This document shows positions 8,181 through 17,545 of a DNA stretch of 64,000 bases, piece after piece. The first letter of the stretch is position 1. Each line of letters starts with the position of its first letter. This DNA comes from Aldehydirespirator sp965200005 (GTDB lineage: Bacteria > Actinomycetota > Acidimicrobiia > Acidimicrobiales > Aldehydirespiratoraceae): positions 1,550,001-1,614,000 of the forward strand of contig OZ241331.1 of the NCBI GenBank assembly GCA_965200005.1, in the 5' to 3' direction. Under the pieces are notes generated by a model. It was not told the DNA's origin and did not search any database. It was given only the letters and a program-made list of their open reading frames with translations. Both the position numbers and the translations under genes were made by a program.

Positions 8181-9170
8181 GTGCGGCAACTACAATCGGC
8201 ATTAACCCTGACACCGTTCAAGAGCGCAGTAGTGAGAAAACTGAACCAGCTGTTAGAGACCACTAAGGATGCTGAGGCGGAGTTCTGGGTGAACGAGGTC
8301 ACCTCAATCCGACGCTGGAGCAAACCCGGCACCGAAACTCGCGCTCCTTACAAGCCGCTGCTGCTCTTGTGGCTCATCGGCCGCCTTGCGTCGGGTGGGT
8401 CTGAGACCGTGTCGTTCAAGGAAGCCGAGTTCGACCTCAAACTGTTGATGTTTAAATACCGGCTCGGCAGAGCGGTGCGAGTGCAGTACCCGTTTGTCTA
8501 CCTTGCATCAAATCCCAAGTTGTGGCGAGTGCATGACTCAAAGGGCAACAACATCTTCAAGATGCCCCAGAACCGGAAGCAAAGTCGACCGTTCCTGGTC
8601 GCGGAAGCGGTTGGCAGTCTCGCACCGGAGTTCGAGTTGGCCTTGAATAAGCCAGTCGTGCGAGCTGCAGTAGTGAACGCATTACTACATATGGAGTTTC
8701 CTGAGACGCTTCACGAGGAGCTGCTTGAAGAGGCAAATCTGGGTCATCTCGTTGTTCCCAAGCAAGCAAGGCGAGACCCACATTTCAAGCACGTAGTCGT
8801 GCTCGCCTACGAGCAGCGCTGTGCTTTCTGCGGCTTCGGAGGCACGCTCTTGAACACTCCCGTAGGTGTGGAGGCGGCCCACGTGAAGATGCGGGCACAC
8901 AATGGTCCCGATCGCATCGACAACGGTTTAGCGCTATGCGTAATGCACCATCGCCTGTTCGATAGAGGTGCCCTCGGCCTAGATGACGAACTGCGCATTC
9001 TCGTGAGCCAGCACATGATGCTCAGAGAGCACGAGTCTCCAGTGCCAATCAAGGAACTAGTCGGTGCCCCAATGCGCCAACCCCAACAGGGTTACAAGAC
9101 CCCCGATCCCAATTTCATAAAGTGGCACTACAACAACCTATTCATAACCCCCCACCGCCACCCCACCTGA
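8181..9170 (+). CDS. HNH endonuclease with sulfur-binding-type domain (PT-DNA-dependent, ScoMcrA-like)
   Basis: Type IV restriction enzyme expected to bind and cut phosphorothioate-modified DNA. The N-terminal half carries features of the sulfur-binding domain: RAPYKPLLLLWLIGR near residue 53 and the QYPFVYL...LWRVHD stretch near 100, matching the Tyr-Pro pocket region described for ScoMcrA-type SBDs. The C-terminal half is a complete HNH domain: CAFCGFGG near 214, EAAHVKMRAHNGPDRIDNG near 231 and CVMHHRLFDRG near 252. The GTG at 8181 gives 329 aa; an alternative GTG at 8232 has a better-placed AAGAG site. It is convergent with the ssp genes. A PT-dependent cutter beside a PT-writing system needs explaining, because self-DNA would carry the mark. 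Confident in the HNH fold, fairly confident in the SBD. Confidence 0.8.
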   Translation: MRQLQSALTLTPFKSAVVRKLNQLLETTKDAEAEFWVNEVTSIRRWSKPGTETRAPYKPLLLLWLIGRLASGGSETVSFKEAEFDLKLLMFKYRLGRAVRVQYPFVYLASNPKLWRVHDSKGNNIFKMPQNRKQSRPFLVAEAVGSLAPEFELALNKPVVRAAVVNALLHMEFPETLHEELLEEANLGHLVVPKQARRDPHFKHVVVLAYEQRCAFCGFGGTLLNTPVGVEAAHVKMRAHNGPDRIDNGLALCVMHHRLFDRGALGLDDELRILVSQHMMLREHESPVPIKELVGAPMRQPQQGYKTPDPNFIKWHYNNLFITPHRHPT

Positions 9171-9361
9171 ACTGAGCGAGACCGTCACGTCGACGTCATT
9201 TGCGGGCTGAACACTCCGGTGGAGCCTCACCACGCGCGACTCAACCTGACTCGGTCCTGTGCTGGTCTCACTCGACCGCACCGCCAAATCCCAGCTCAGC
9301 CGTGGCACAGAGGCAGAGGATACATCAAGCGATTAGAAGCGCTGTTCCGATCACTGCGACT

Positions 9362-11887
9362 TCACACTGTTCCCTTGGTCGGACTGATCATCGTGCTACC
9401 AGGTCTCTTGTTCTTTGCATGCCAGGCCTTGTGGCGAGTGTCATATGTGCCGACCACCGTGTTGTCAGGCAACGCGACCTGCCATAGGCCCGCGATCGAC
9501 TTCGGCTTAGCGCTCTCTGTGAACGACTCACAGGCCTGATCGCCATCTTCAATTCCCAACCACGGCGCCAGTCGATCCCAAGCAAGTCCCAACAGGCACT
9601 CAGAGCGGCGTTGTACCATCGTCGCATCCCAAGGTCCTTTAACGGTAGCCAGCGAGGCCGTTACCGGCACATAGACTTTCGGCAACTCGAATTCAAAGCT
9701 AATCCCTTCAGAACGAGCCTGCTTGAGCCTCTGTTGTGCTTCAACCTTTGATCTCGCCGCGATTACACGATAGATTGCTCGCTTCTCTTCCCATGAACGA
9801 TCCGACAGAGTTGAGTTGATAGATCGCGAGACAAGAACGAGATTACCGACATGGTGGACATTCTCCTGATCCAGCGAGGCGTGCCAACGCGCTCGACCTG
9901 TGCTGTGTTGAGGTGCAATGTGTTCCACTGTAAGGTTCTTTTCGTTTGTCCAACCCTCATAGTTCAGAAGGTCAAGCACGCCGTCTTTCGCAGGGAGAAG
10001 GAGTCCGGGGGCGTCTGGGTCAGGGACAGTGTCATGCAATCCTGCCAATAGCAGTAGACGTGCCAGCGGACGACTCCGAATGTACGTGGGAACTCGGGCT
10101 GCCCTACGAATCCACATCTCTTTGTGGTTCAAGTCTGCTTCATGAAGTTCCTCGGCAAGAAAGTCTTTGAGTCTTCCCACGAGAAGATCAGACGTGTCAT
10201 TGTCTTGGCACTGAGATCTTGCCAATCCCAAAAGCTCTCTCTCCGCACCCTCATCTTGAGAATTGCGACCTGCCATTAGTGTTCGGTACTTTGAATCAAT
10301 ATTCTGTGTTGTCCCGTGAGCTCCCCGCCAAAGCGCGAAGAAGGCAGTTATGGCCTTGATCGCCTCCTCCATCGAAGCGAGATCAAGACCTGGCTGTTCG
10401 GACGACTGTCCGAGCGACTTCTCAACACTGCGACTGGTAGCGACATTTAGAATTCTGATAAGAGGCGACATAACTATGTTGTGTTTTGCGTCTCGAAGCA
10501 CTTCTAGACACATCTTGGCCGTACTGCTTAGTTCACCTAACTGAGGTAGCGTGGGGCCCGACTTGGGTCTAGTCTTGGGATTCCAAGTGTGTTGAATTAG
10601 GGCAACTGAGTCAGCCATGTGGCGAATGAAACTCAACTTTGCATCTGAGGTGTCGAGTTCTTCGAACCGTTGTCGAAGGTAGTATCGTTGCGCACTAAGT
10701 TGTCGTGGCATCTTGTACGCTGTTTCAGCAAGCGCGAACGCAGTCAGGAATTCATTCGTTCGCGTCCTCTGATCTCTGTTGCTGTGCTTCTTGAGATATT
10801 TCTCGATCCGGCCCATGTAACGTGCAGCAGTAGAAGTCTTGTACTCCTTATAGCCTTCTTCCTTGATCACTCTAGGCCTGAATGTCTCAAACGCTGTAAG
10901 CGGCGTGCCGGTGGTATTTAAGGACTCGAACATGTCGAAGGCATCGTCTTCCGATTGAGAAGTTACAACGGTTATTGCGACATGATGAAGAGCAAAGCGT
11001 GCAAAGATCAATAGTTTGAACAGCCGGCGTAACGTTGATTGGGATCTGTCTGCGAGGGCCTGTGCGACGGCAGGTGGTACTGGCTCATTGAAGAGTGAAT
11101 TGCCGAGATTCGCGGACTCTATGAGTTCCCTTACACTCGGAAACTCACTCTCAGCATCGCTACTCTCGAGATGATCTTCCAATCTCTCACTAATCTGATC
11201 ATAACGAGTGGAAACTACAGTCTTCGATGGTTTGAAAGAGCCGGTTGTCTGAACTCGAGCATGAGCACAATATTCGTGCAAGAAGGCTGCTATGTCGGAC
11301 TCGTAGAGGGCACTGACTCTGTACGGTGACCAACAGTCAACATACGCCCGGATCAGTGAAGGATACCACCTATAGTCATCATCTCCAGTGTGTTGATCCT
11401 CCTGGAGAGTCCGCATCAACTGTGGCAGAGTGCTCTGACGATGCTTCAGCAACCAACTCTGCGCGTCCTGTTCAACTATCAGCTTGGGATCGTCAATGTC
11501 TCGACTCGATTCGGAGGGTTGTCGGATGGACACATCGACTATCAATCGATGTAGGGAAGTAAAGAGTAGGAGCAGTGTAGTTAGACGCTGCTGCCCATCT
11601 ATGATCGTCATTACACTTGCAGGTGTGTTTGGTTTGTCGATTGGCTCAATGCTTGTGTGGCTCTGATCATTGACTGTGATCACAGTACCTATGAACGTGA
11701 ACGCATCCGCTTTGTGCAGCAGCGCATCAATTCCATGAGATATGTCGTCAACAAGACGCCTTACATGACGCCGAGCCCAAGAGTATGGACGCTGATATGC
11801 GGGGATATAGAATCCAGTGCCAGGATTCTGCAAGAGAGTGAGGGCGCTCTTGGCGCTGGCTTCTAGGATCGTGTGAATCTGTCTCAT
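9362..11887 (-). CDS. sspE: SspE-like PT-sensing antiphage effector (DUF262 + DUF1524)
   Basis: An 841-aa two-domain protein. The N-terminal DUF262 domain shows YIPAYQRPYSW at 27-37 and the hallmark IIDGQQRLTTL at 95-105, a nucleotide-hydrolysing ParB-like fold. The C-terminal DUF1524 HNH nuclease shows EHIAPQHS near 650 and HVGNLVLVSRSINS near 677. The same architecture is found in SspE, whose NTPase is stimulated by phosphorothioate in the host DNA and which nicks phage DNA, and in GmrSD/BrxU-type enzymes; the ssp neighbours favour SspE. ATG at 11887 follows AGGA with seven bases of spacing, 73 bp after sspD. Base composition here is visibly more AT-rich than in sspBCD, suggesting separate acquisition of the effector. 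Confidence 0.85.
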   Translation of the reverse strand: MRQIHTILEASAKSALTLLQNPGTGFYIPAYQRPYSWARRHVRRLVDDISHGIDALLHKADAFTFIGTVITVNDQSHTSIEPIDKPNTPASVMTIIDGQQRLTTLLLLFTSLHRLIVDVSIRQPSESSRDIDDPKLIVEQDAQSWLLKHRQSTLPQLMRTLQEDQHTGDDDYRWYPSLIRAYVDCWSPYRVSALYESDIAAFLHEYCAHARVQTTGSFKPSKTVVSTRYDQISERLEDHLESSDAESEFPSVRELIESANLGNSLFNEPVPPAVAQALADRSQSTLRRLFKLLIFARFALHHVAITVVTSQSEDDAFDMFESLNTTGTPLTAFETFRPRVIKEEGYKEYKTSTAARYMGRIEKYLKKHSNRDQRTRTNEFLTAFALAETAYKMPRQLSAQRYYLRQRFEELDTSDAKLSFIRHMADSVALIQHTWNPKTRPKSGPTLPQLGELSSTAKMCLEVLRDAKHNIVMSPLIRILNVATSRSVEKSLGQSSEQPGLDLASMEEAIKAITAFFALWRGAHGTTQNIDSKYRTLMAGRNSQDEGAERELLGLARSQCQDNDTSDLLVGRLKDFLAEELHEADLNHKEMWIRRAARVPTYIRSRPLARLLLLAGLHDTVPDPDAPGLLLPAKDGVLDLLNYEGWTNEKNLTVEHIAPQHSTGRARWHASLDQENVHHVGNLVLVSRSINSTLSDRSWEEKRAIYRVIAARSKVEAQQRLKQARSEGISFEFELPKVYVPVTASLATVKGPWDATMVQRRSECLLGLAWDRLAPWLGIEDGDQACESFTESAKPKSIAGLWQVALPDNTVVGTYDTRHKAWHAKNKRPGSTMISPTKGTV

Positions 11888-11960
11888 ACAGGGTTCCTAG
11901 TTGTTGGTCTTGAAGTGTCGGCTGAAGTTCGTACGAGAGTTACCAAGTGCGGTTGTGGGG

Positions 11961-12827
11961 TCATGGGGCGCAGACTTGGCAGGGGGGAGTGTCGTCGTCT
12001 TCGTTTAGGGCTTCGGCTAGAGCCTCTACTAGGGGGAGGTTTGCCCTTACGGTTGTTTGGCGTTTGAGGGCTGCTTCGTGACGCTTGAGGATTTGGTCTT
12101 TGCGGGATCGCAACTGGAGAAGTGTCTCCCCGCCTGACCAGGTGTATTGACGGCCGCGCATTGCACGGTCGCGGAAGTCAGCGTCACGGTTAACTCCGGC
12201 GTCCTGCAAGACCTTTTGCTCAATGGCGACGGCACGGTCGAATAGATCTGGGTGATGTTCGGATAATCCGATCCACTCGGCTTTTCGCTGATAAAAGCAG
12301 AAGTAGCAGCCGGAGCGTGTGCGCCACTGGTAGTAATCCGGCAGGCCGATCCCGGCGTCCTCGAGTATTCGCAACACCTGATCACGGTCGATCCCATCCT
12401 CGATGAACGGAAATCGTGTGCTGATGTTCGGCTTCGTCGAGATATGTCCCTTACGGTTTGATTCATCAGCTCGTATCGCCACATACGAAACGGCAGGTGT
12501 GTCGCCAATCCATTGCTCGATCGGCTTGATCTTCATGTTCTTGGTACACCAGCGCATCTGCGGAGATGGCAAAGTTCCACGAAAGACCTCAAACCAATGA
12601 TCGAAACCACGCGAAGCGTTAAGCAACGCAATCGGTTTACCGAGAATCACCTCAAGACGAGTCAGGTACTCATAGGTCTCAGGTAACTCGGCACCGGTAT
12701 CGCAAAAGAAGTACTCCATCTCAGGTACTCGCTCTCGCATGTAGACGGCAAGTGCACTGGAGTCCTTGCCGCCCGAAATCCCACAAATGTGACGCACGGA
12801 CGCTGCACCGTCGTGATGATCAGCCAT
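11961..12827 (-). CDS. sspD: SspD/DndC-like PP-loop ATPase (PAPS-reductase family)
   Basis: ATP pyrophosphatase that activates the DNA backbone phosphate for sulfur insertion in phosphorothioation systems. The PP-loop SGGKDS lies at residues 18-23, followed by FCDTGAELPETYEYL near 41 as in PAPS-reductase-fold enzymes. A Cys pair in SGCYFCFYQ near 172 could hold part of an iron-sulfur cluster, as proposed for DndC/SspD. At 288 aa it is shorter than classical DndC and closer to SspD. ATG at 12827 lies inside the end of sspC (8-base overlap), indicating translational coupling. Read alone it would only be called a PAPS-reductase-family protein; the DUF4007 and cysteine desulfurase neighbours make it SspD. 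Confidence 0.85.
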   Translation of the reverse strand: MADHHDGAASVRHICGISGGKDSSALAVYMRERVPEMEYFFCDTGAELPETYEYLTRLEVILGKPIALLNASRGFDHWFEVFRGTLPSPQMRWCTKNMKIKPIEQWIGDTPAVSYVAIRADESNRKGHISTKPNISTRFPFIEDGIDRDQVLRILEDAGIGLPDYYQWRTRSGCYFCFYQRKAEWIGLSEHHPDLFDRAVAIEQKVLQDAGVNRDADFRDRAMRGRQYTWSGGETLLQLRSRKDQILKRHEAALKRQTTVRANLPLVEALAEALNEDDDTPPCQVCAP

Positions 12828-15819
12828 TAGTCACACTCCGTAGATCTCGAGAGGTCTGAGTTGCCTGTGTTGACCGAGTTACCGATGGCACTTCATCCGG
12901 CTCCCGGCGAGGCATTAGTCGCTCGCTCAACACTGCAAGCAGGCCCTGATGAGCACGCTGCTGCGACCCCAAAACAATCGCCAATTGATCGGCCGCAGTG
13001 TCAAGTGCCTCAGTAACGGCCGATCTCTCAGCATCGTCTATTCCGACAAGACGGATGTACTCGCTGCCATCGGGTCGTGTCACCGTTACGCGCAGTGCAT
13101 CAAATGTTCCACCGGTCGCCCGTCGATCGGCTCGCAGCGCCACTAACCGATAGAACGCTGCCAACTGTTCGGGTAACTCACGGCGGAACCGACGTAAGTC
13201 GTGGTCAGTCCACTCAGCAGGTGCTTTGCGAGTGACGACCGTTGCTATTGCTGAGACCCACGCCGCATCAGATGGCGCGCTGTCATTGCCCAGAGCGAGC
13301 ACAAACGCCCGCACGTGCGGATCAAGGATCCTGTAGTCGAGTGCTGCCGCCTCGCCCATCAAGATCTTGCGACTCGTGGTTGCGCTTGACTGCAACACGA
13401 GCGCCGTCAGATCCTCAAGCAGTCTCTCAAAGCAAGTCTCGAGTTCTGCCATTGCAGTCACTAGAGCATTGGCCAATTCATCTGCGTGCTCGTAGTTCGC
13501 GACACCCGCGGGAACCGTGGGAAACTCCAGGGCACCGGGCAATGCTGAGAACAGCAACTTGTCGGGTTCAACCGCTTTGAGCAGAGCCTTACGAACTGCC
13601 AACGCAGGAGCGCTTAGGCGAGAAGTACGACGCGAATAGTTCTCAAGCCTGTTCACTCGCAAGACGAGATTTGCGACGACCGACAGCACATTTGCCACAC
13701 GACGCTTCGAGCGGCTTGCGCTTTGCGTATCCGAAGCCAACCCGAGTCGGGTGCCAAGTGCTTCAATCACCGCTAGGCGGCCACCGGTCGTATTGGCAAA
13801 GTGCTTGATGTCAAAATGTGAAGGGTTACGAACCAGTCTCTCGGCTACCTGAGGCGACAGATGCGGCTTGAACGTGCCGTGCTCATAGATGGCAACTTCG
13901 TCACGGAACGCCAGCAGTCCAGCGACCACTAACACCGGCACTGCTGCAGCTTTCATGCCGATCGGTGGTGACATCAACGATGCATTTACATCACTCAGGT
14001 TGACCCGGTTGGAGGTGGCACCCTTGAAGATGCGCTCCATTACGTCCCATGCAGGTTGAACCGCGTTATCAGTCGGACGCCGGAAACCAGGGCCTGCAAC
14101 ACTTGACGATCCCGCGGCTGTATACGAGATGTGAATGCCGGTGCGGGCAAGGAAGGCGCGGTACATCGCCACCTCTGGGCCATACCCTTTGAACCCCAAC
14201 TCGGCGACTTCTTCTCCGCCCCGTTCAATCATTGCCTCAATCAAGACACGGCGGGCTCTAGAGCCTTGAGACGTCAACTCGCAGCGGTTGAGCATCTCGT
14301 TACCCACAGGGGGAGTGTTCGGATAAGCCTCATCAGCAGCATCAGAGACGGCTGCACTGCCTCGGCCGCCTTTCAACTCACCGGCCTCGGAATCGCCGCA
14401 ACCAAGCAACACCCAGTCACAAGAGTCCGAACGGAAACAGTCAATTGCAGCACGATCAAACTCAGCGCGCGCTTGTGCCTGGCGTTCACTCAACTCGCGT
14501 CGAGCGACCCTGTCAGAAAGAACCTCGTCATCATCAAGCACGTATGCCATCGCAGCGACTTCACGAGCTGCGGCATCGAACCACTCGATCTCGGTAGGAA
14601 CTGCTGCAACCACCGGCTTGGTGTTCGCAACTGATTCGTGGTGCGCGACCACCGGTAGTTCAGGTGAGGAATCCGTCACGAGCAAGACGAGACCGTCATA
14701 AGGAGAGGTAGCACCGGGAGGTTCAACAGCCTCCGCGCTACGCGCATAGCGGCAGTCGAAGATGCGCAACACATCGTTTTGAGCACTATGGCGGGCAGCG
14801 ACAATCGGAGACGGAGTTTCAATTTCAGCTGCAATTTCGGCGAGCGATACAGTGCGCGCACGCTGGCGAGCACTGTCCAGCAAGACCCCAATATCAATGT
14901 CACTGCCGTGCCAGATCCGGTACTCATCGGCAAAGTCCCGATACGTAACGAGTCCCGAAGACTGCAACTGTGACAACGTTTTGTCGGTTATGCCGGTACG
15001 CGTCTCACAAAGTCGCAACAGCTGCCGTGACGCTCTCAACGTTCCACTCGTTGAGACGAGATTGAGCAGAGCGATCGTCTTCGCCATGCGCGACTGCGGC
15101 ACGGTCAAACCCTGCGAATCTCGCACTCTGGTAGCGATCTCAGACCAGCGACTTGACTCACGCGCCGACGAAATGCTCAGAGCGCCGCTGCCAACGAAGT
15201 AGTCATAGACTGGCTCAAGTCCCAACGATGGAAGAACACAGCGAGGAGGTAAGTTCGTGCGACGCAAGAATGAGGCGACACCAGCCGGATGCGCGCCAGC
15301 TAGGAACGAGAACAATGTGCGTTCGTGTTGCCCGTAGCGGTTACACAACTCGGGTAACACCAGTGCCACCACCGGATGAAGCGGGTAGCACGCTGCCACA
15401 GACTCTGCGTCACCAAGATCAGAAACGCCGGCTGTGCGCAAGCCTCTGGTAAGCGACTTTGCCCAACGGTCAATTCGATCCTTCAACTTGTTGTCGGTAA
15501 CCGTGAACACGGTTGAGATCAGTGCTCTTGTTTGTGCGGCCGATTCGGTGAAAGAGACGTCCTCGAACCGACCTTGAACCTTGGTCCACTCACGACGTTG
15601 CGCCGCAGAAACACCGCTTAAGGAGTCCTCAAACGACAAGTGCTGCAGAGTCACCACAAAGATCAGCAGTCCCGACCCCTGTCCAGCCTCAGCAAGTTGT
15701 TGCAACAGGTAAGGATCGGAGTCGCCACCCTCGCGGATCGACTCAAGGTTCTTGCCGAACTCGTCAATGATCAACAGCAGAGGACGAGATGCCGCGAGTT
15801 GGCGTGCGGCATCAACCAA
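12820..15819 (-). CDS. sspC: SspC-like ATPase, C-terminal part (frame broken at a G tract)
   Basis: Large C-terminal portion, 999 aa from the first possible start, of the ATPase that accompanies SspB and SspD. It opens with PLLLIIDEFGKNLE at about residues 14-27, a Walker B strand plus an Asp-Glu pair, but has no Walker A motif of its own: that motif is on the upstream fragment 15897-16367 in another frame. The frame is open back to the G tract at 15915-15925 with sensible coding (SPDSLESAELVELLA), so both pieces belong to one gene. Adding one base, or removing two, in the tract gives a continuous protein of about 1,180 aa from 16367 to 12820. The remainder is mostly helical with no second recognised domain. 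As sequenced, the gene is split and probably inactive. Confidence 0.75.
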   Translation of the reverse strand: MVDAARQLAASRPLLLIIDEFGKNLESIREGGDSDPYLLQQLAEAGQGSGLLIFVVTLQHLSFEDSLSGVSAAQRREWTKVQGRFEDVSFTESAAQTRALISTVFTVTDNKLKDRIDRWAKSLTRGLRTAGVSDLGDAESVAACYPLHPVVALVLPELCNRYGQHERTLFSFLAGAHPAGVASFLRRTNLPPRCVLPSLGLEPVYDYFVGSGALSISSARESSRWSEIATRVRDSQGLTVPQSRMAKTIALLNLVSTSGTLRASRQLLRLCETRTGITDKTLSQLQSSGLVTYRDFADEYRIWHGSDIDIGVLLDSARQRARTVSLAEIAAEIETPSPIVAARHSAQNDVLRIFDCRYARSAEAVEPPGATSPYDGLVLLVTDSSPELPVVAHHESVANTKPVVAAVPTEIEWFDAAAREVAAMAYVLDDDEVLSDRVARRELSERQAQARAEFDRAAIDCFRSDSCDWVLLGCGDSEAGELKGGRGSAAVSDAADEAYPNTPPVGNEMLNRCELTSQGSRARRVLIEAMIERGGEEVAELGFKGYGPEVAMYRAFLARTGIHISYTAAGSSSVAGPGFRRPTDNAVQPAWDVMERIFKGATSNRVNLSDVNASLMSPPIGMKAAAVPVLVVAGLLAFRDEVAIYEHGTFKPHLSPQVAERLVRNPSHFDIKHFANTTGGRLAVIEALGTRLGLASDTQSASRSKRRVANVLSVVANLVLRVNRLENYSRRTSRLSAPALAVRKALLKAVEPDKLLFSALPGALEFPTVPAGVANYEHADELANALVTAMAELETCFERLLEDLTALVLQSSATTSRKILMGEAAALDYRILDPHVRAFVLALGNDSAPSDAAWVSAIATVVTRKAPAEWTDHDLRRFRRELPEQLAAFYRLVALRADRRATGGTFDALRVTVTRPDGSEYIRLVGIDDAERSAVTEALDTAADQLAIVLGSQQRAHQGLLAVLSERLMPRREPDEVPSVTRSTQATQTSRDLRSVTNG

Positions 15820-15896
15820 CGTTGACGGTGACAGATCGGCACCGCCTGGGCCAGGCTCGGCGGCCCGAGCCAGTAATTCGACTAACTCAGCAGATT

Positions 15897-16367
15897 CTAA
15901 AGAATCAGGGCTGCGGGGGGGGGGGCGTCGCTGCGAACAACCGCAGAGTGCAGCGCGCGTGCGATCGTGCGAGCCAGTGGCTCGCGGCGCGCGGTCACCA
16001 GCGCGCGACTAAAGCCATGGCCGTGAGTGTCGTGCTGTTCATGCGCGCGCCTCACCAGTGAGTAGGCACTTGCTGACGCTTTGCTGATCACCTGAAGGGC
16101 CCGCGTGCGGAGCTTGCACGCGCCGCTGAATGCAGCATCAAGTAGCAGTGCCAGCGAAGACTTTCCCGACCCGTACGGGCCTGTAATCGACCACGCTCCA
16201 CCTGCTGAGCCATTGACCGCAGTCGTGGCGATGCGCTCTACCACATCAAGGCCACGAGCCGTAAGCACATATCCGTCAAGTGGCTCAAGGCGCGCAACAT
16301 CGCGTTCAAGATTGGCAGAGCGCGAGAACCGTCCACGCACCGAAATGCGGTCGGCCAGAACAGGCAT
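15897..16367 (-). CDS. sspC: SspC-like ATPase, N-terminal part with Walker A
   Basis: N-terminal 156 residues of the sspC ATPase as presently read. It includes the P-loop GPYGSGKSS at 63-71 and the following helix LALLLDAAF. It terminates in PPPAALIL right after the G11 tract. The ATG at 16365-16367 overlaps the sspB stop by one base (TGATG), so it is coupled to sspB translation and the start is certain. Without the downstream half it would lack Walker B and the rest of the ATPase. See the C-terminal entry for the reconstructed length. Confidence 0.78.
   Translation of the reverse strand: MPVLADRISVRGRFSRSANLERDVARLEPLDGYVLTARGLDVVERIATTAVNGSAGGAWSITGPYGSGKSSLALLLDAAFSGACKLRTRALQVISKASASAYSLVRRAHEQHDTHGHGFSRALVTARREPLARTIARALHSAVVRSDAPPPAALIL
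15915..15925. repeat. Eleven-base G homopolymer inside sspC
   Basis: A run of 11 G on the plus strand (C on the coding strand) encodes part of a Pro run. In the present length the upstream frame ends 5-6 codons later at TAG (15897-15899). Lengths of 12 or 9 join the Walker A and Walker B halves of the ATPase. It is by far the longest G tract I see in the window. Confidence 0.9.
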
Positions 16368-17443
16368 CAGGCTGTTCCACCACTCGCAGAAGAGGTGCGG
16401 TGCAAATGCTCGCCTCTAGGCCGAACGTGAAAGCGGCCTTCAAACAGGTCTAAGTCGACAACTGTGTCACCGACGCAGCCAGAACTGTTCTTCTCCTGTC
16501 GCCTTCCCGAACCACCACCTGCGGCGTAGTAGTCATCAAGAACCGTGGTTGCGATCTCCGCGGGATCACCGCGCCACGAGAGCTGCCACACACCCGCGGC
16601 AGCCGACAGACTCAACGAGTCGTGATCGCTCTCGACGAGTTGCAGCAACTCCAGCAGGTCAGCGTCGCTCAACTTGAAAGCCCTGCCGGGACTGCCGATC
16701 TCGGTAGCGAGCCTGTCGAGCGTGATGGTGTTGGCACCACCAACGGTGCGATCGACGTAATCCAGGGTCACATGCAGCGCAATTGCAGCGGGAAGTGTCG
16801 GCTTGTCGCCCAAAGAAAATCGCCACAATCCAGTCGCACTGGACAACCGCAGCAGACCCAATTCCCGAAGCGGGCAGTCGAGCGAGTCATCGATACTGAC
16901 CCGGCGAGAGTGCTGCGCAGGGCCATAAGTTCGCAGCAACGCCTTTACGTCTTTTTTGACAGAAGTGTTACTCGGTTTGGCCCAACCAGAAGTGGCTTCA
17001 AGTTGGCGAGTGACTGCTTGTAGCAACTGTGGCTCACCAAACTCGACTGCTCCGAACTCGTTGAACCCGACCCACCACACCGGCAGTCTCGAGGGCGGTG
17101 CAAGCAACAGCCAATGCAGCAACCACAGCGTTCCCGGGTCTTCCATGTAGGGATCCCAGCCACTCTGACCGAACAGTGCGTGGCCGCGCCTCGTGGGAAC
17201 TATCTGCGGCGCCCGCTTGTTCGGCGACTGCGGGTTCTCGGTGATCAGCTTGGCGGCGAGTCCCCAGAAGCGGATGGCTCGCACCATGTTCTTGCCGACA
17301 CCCAGAGTTACGGGGGCGTCGGGACGACGGAAAGCGTCAGGATCAGCCGCAGCAACCGAGTAGGCCTTGCGGAACCAGCCGTAGCGAGGGTGAAAGGTCT
17401 CGTGGCGCGCGAACGACTTGATCGCTGCGTCTGCCAGTCTCAC
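16367..17443 (-). CDS. sspB: SspB-like DUF4007 protein, PT-system DNA nickase
   Basis: The 358-aa protein begins with the DUF4007 signature FARHETFHPRYGWFRKAY at 11-28 and continues with LGVGKNMVRAIRFWG near 48-62. In characterised SspABCD systems the DUF4007 protein is a nicking endonuclease that opens one strand so sulfur can be inserted in a single strand, typically at CCA sites. The rest of the protein (about 150-330) has winged-helix-like segments such as ITLDRLATEIGSPGRAFKLS, consistent with DNA binding. GTG start at 17443. It is followed by sspC with a one-base overlap and preceded, 102 bp upstream, by the cysteine desulfurase gene on the same strand. This gene is the best single marker that the island is Ssp rather than Dnd. 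Confidence 0.88.
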   Translation of the reverse strand: MRLADAAIKSFARHETFHPRYGWFRKAYSVAAADPDAFRRPDAPVTLGVGKNMVRAIRFWGLAAKLITENPQSPNKRAPQIVPTRRGHALFGQSGWDPYMEDPGTLWLLHWLLLAPPSRLPVWWVGFNEFGAVEFGEPQLLQAVTRQLEATSGWAKPSNTSVKKDVKALLRTYGPAQHSRRVSIDDSLDCPLRELGLLRLSSATGLWRFSLGDKPTLPAAIALHVTLDYVDRTVGGANTITLDRLATEIGSPGRAFKLSDADLLELLQLVESDHDSLSLSAAAGVWQLSWRGDPAEIATTVLDDYYAAGGGSGRRQEKNSSGCVGDTVVDLDLFEGRFHVRPRGEHLHRTSSASGGTA

Positions 17444-17545
17444 CGGCGGCTACCCCCGAACACGCTCACCCAAGATAATGCAAACCTATGACATCGCCTG
17501 GCGCGGTGGGCCGAACCCGTTCTCGACGGTTTCGCTGATGCTGCG

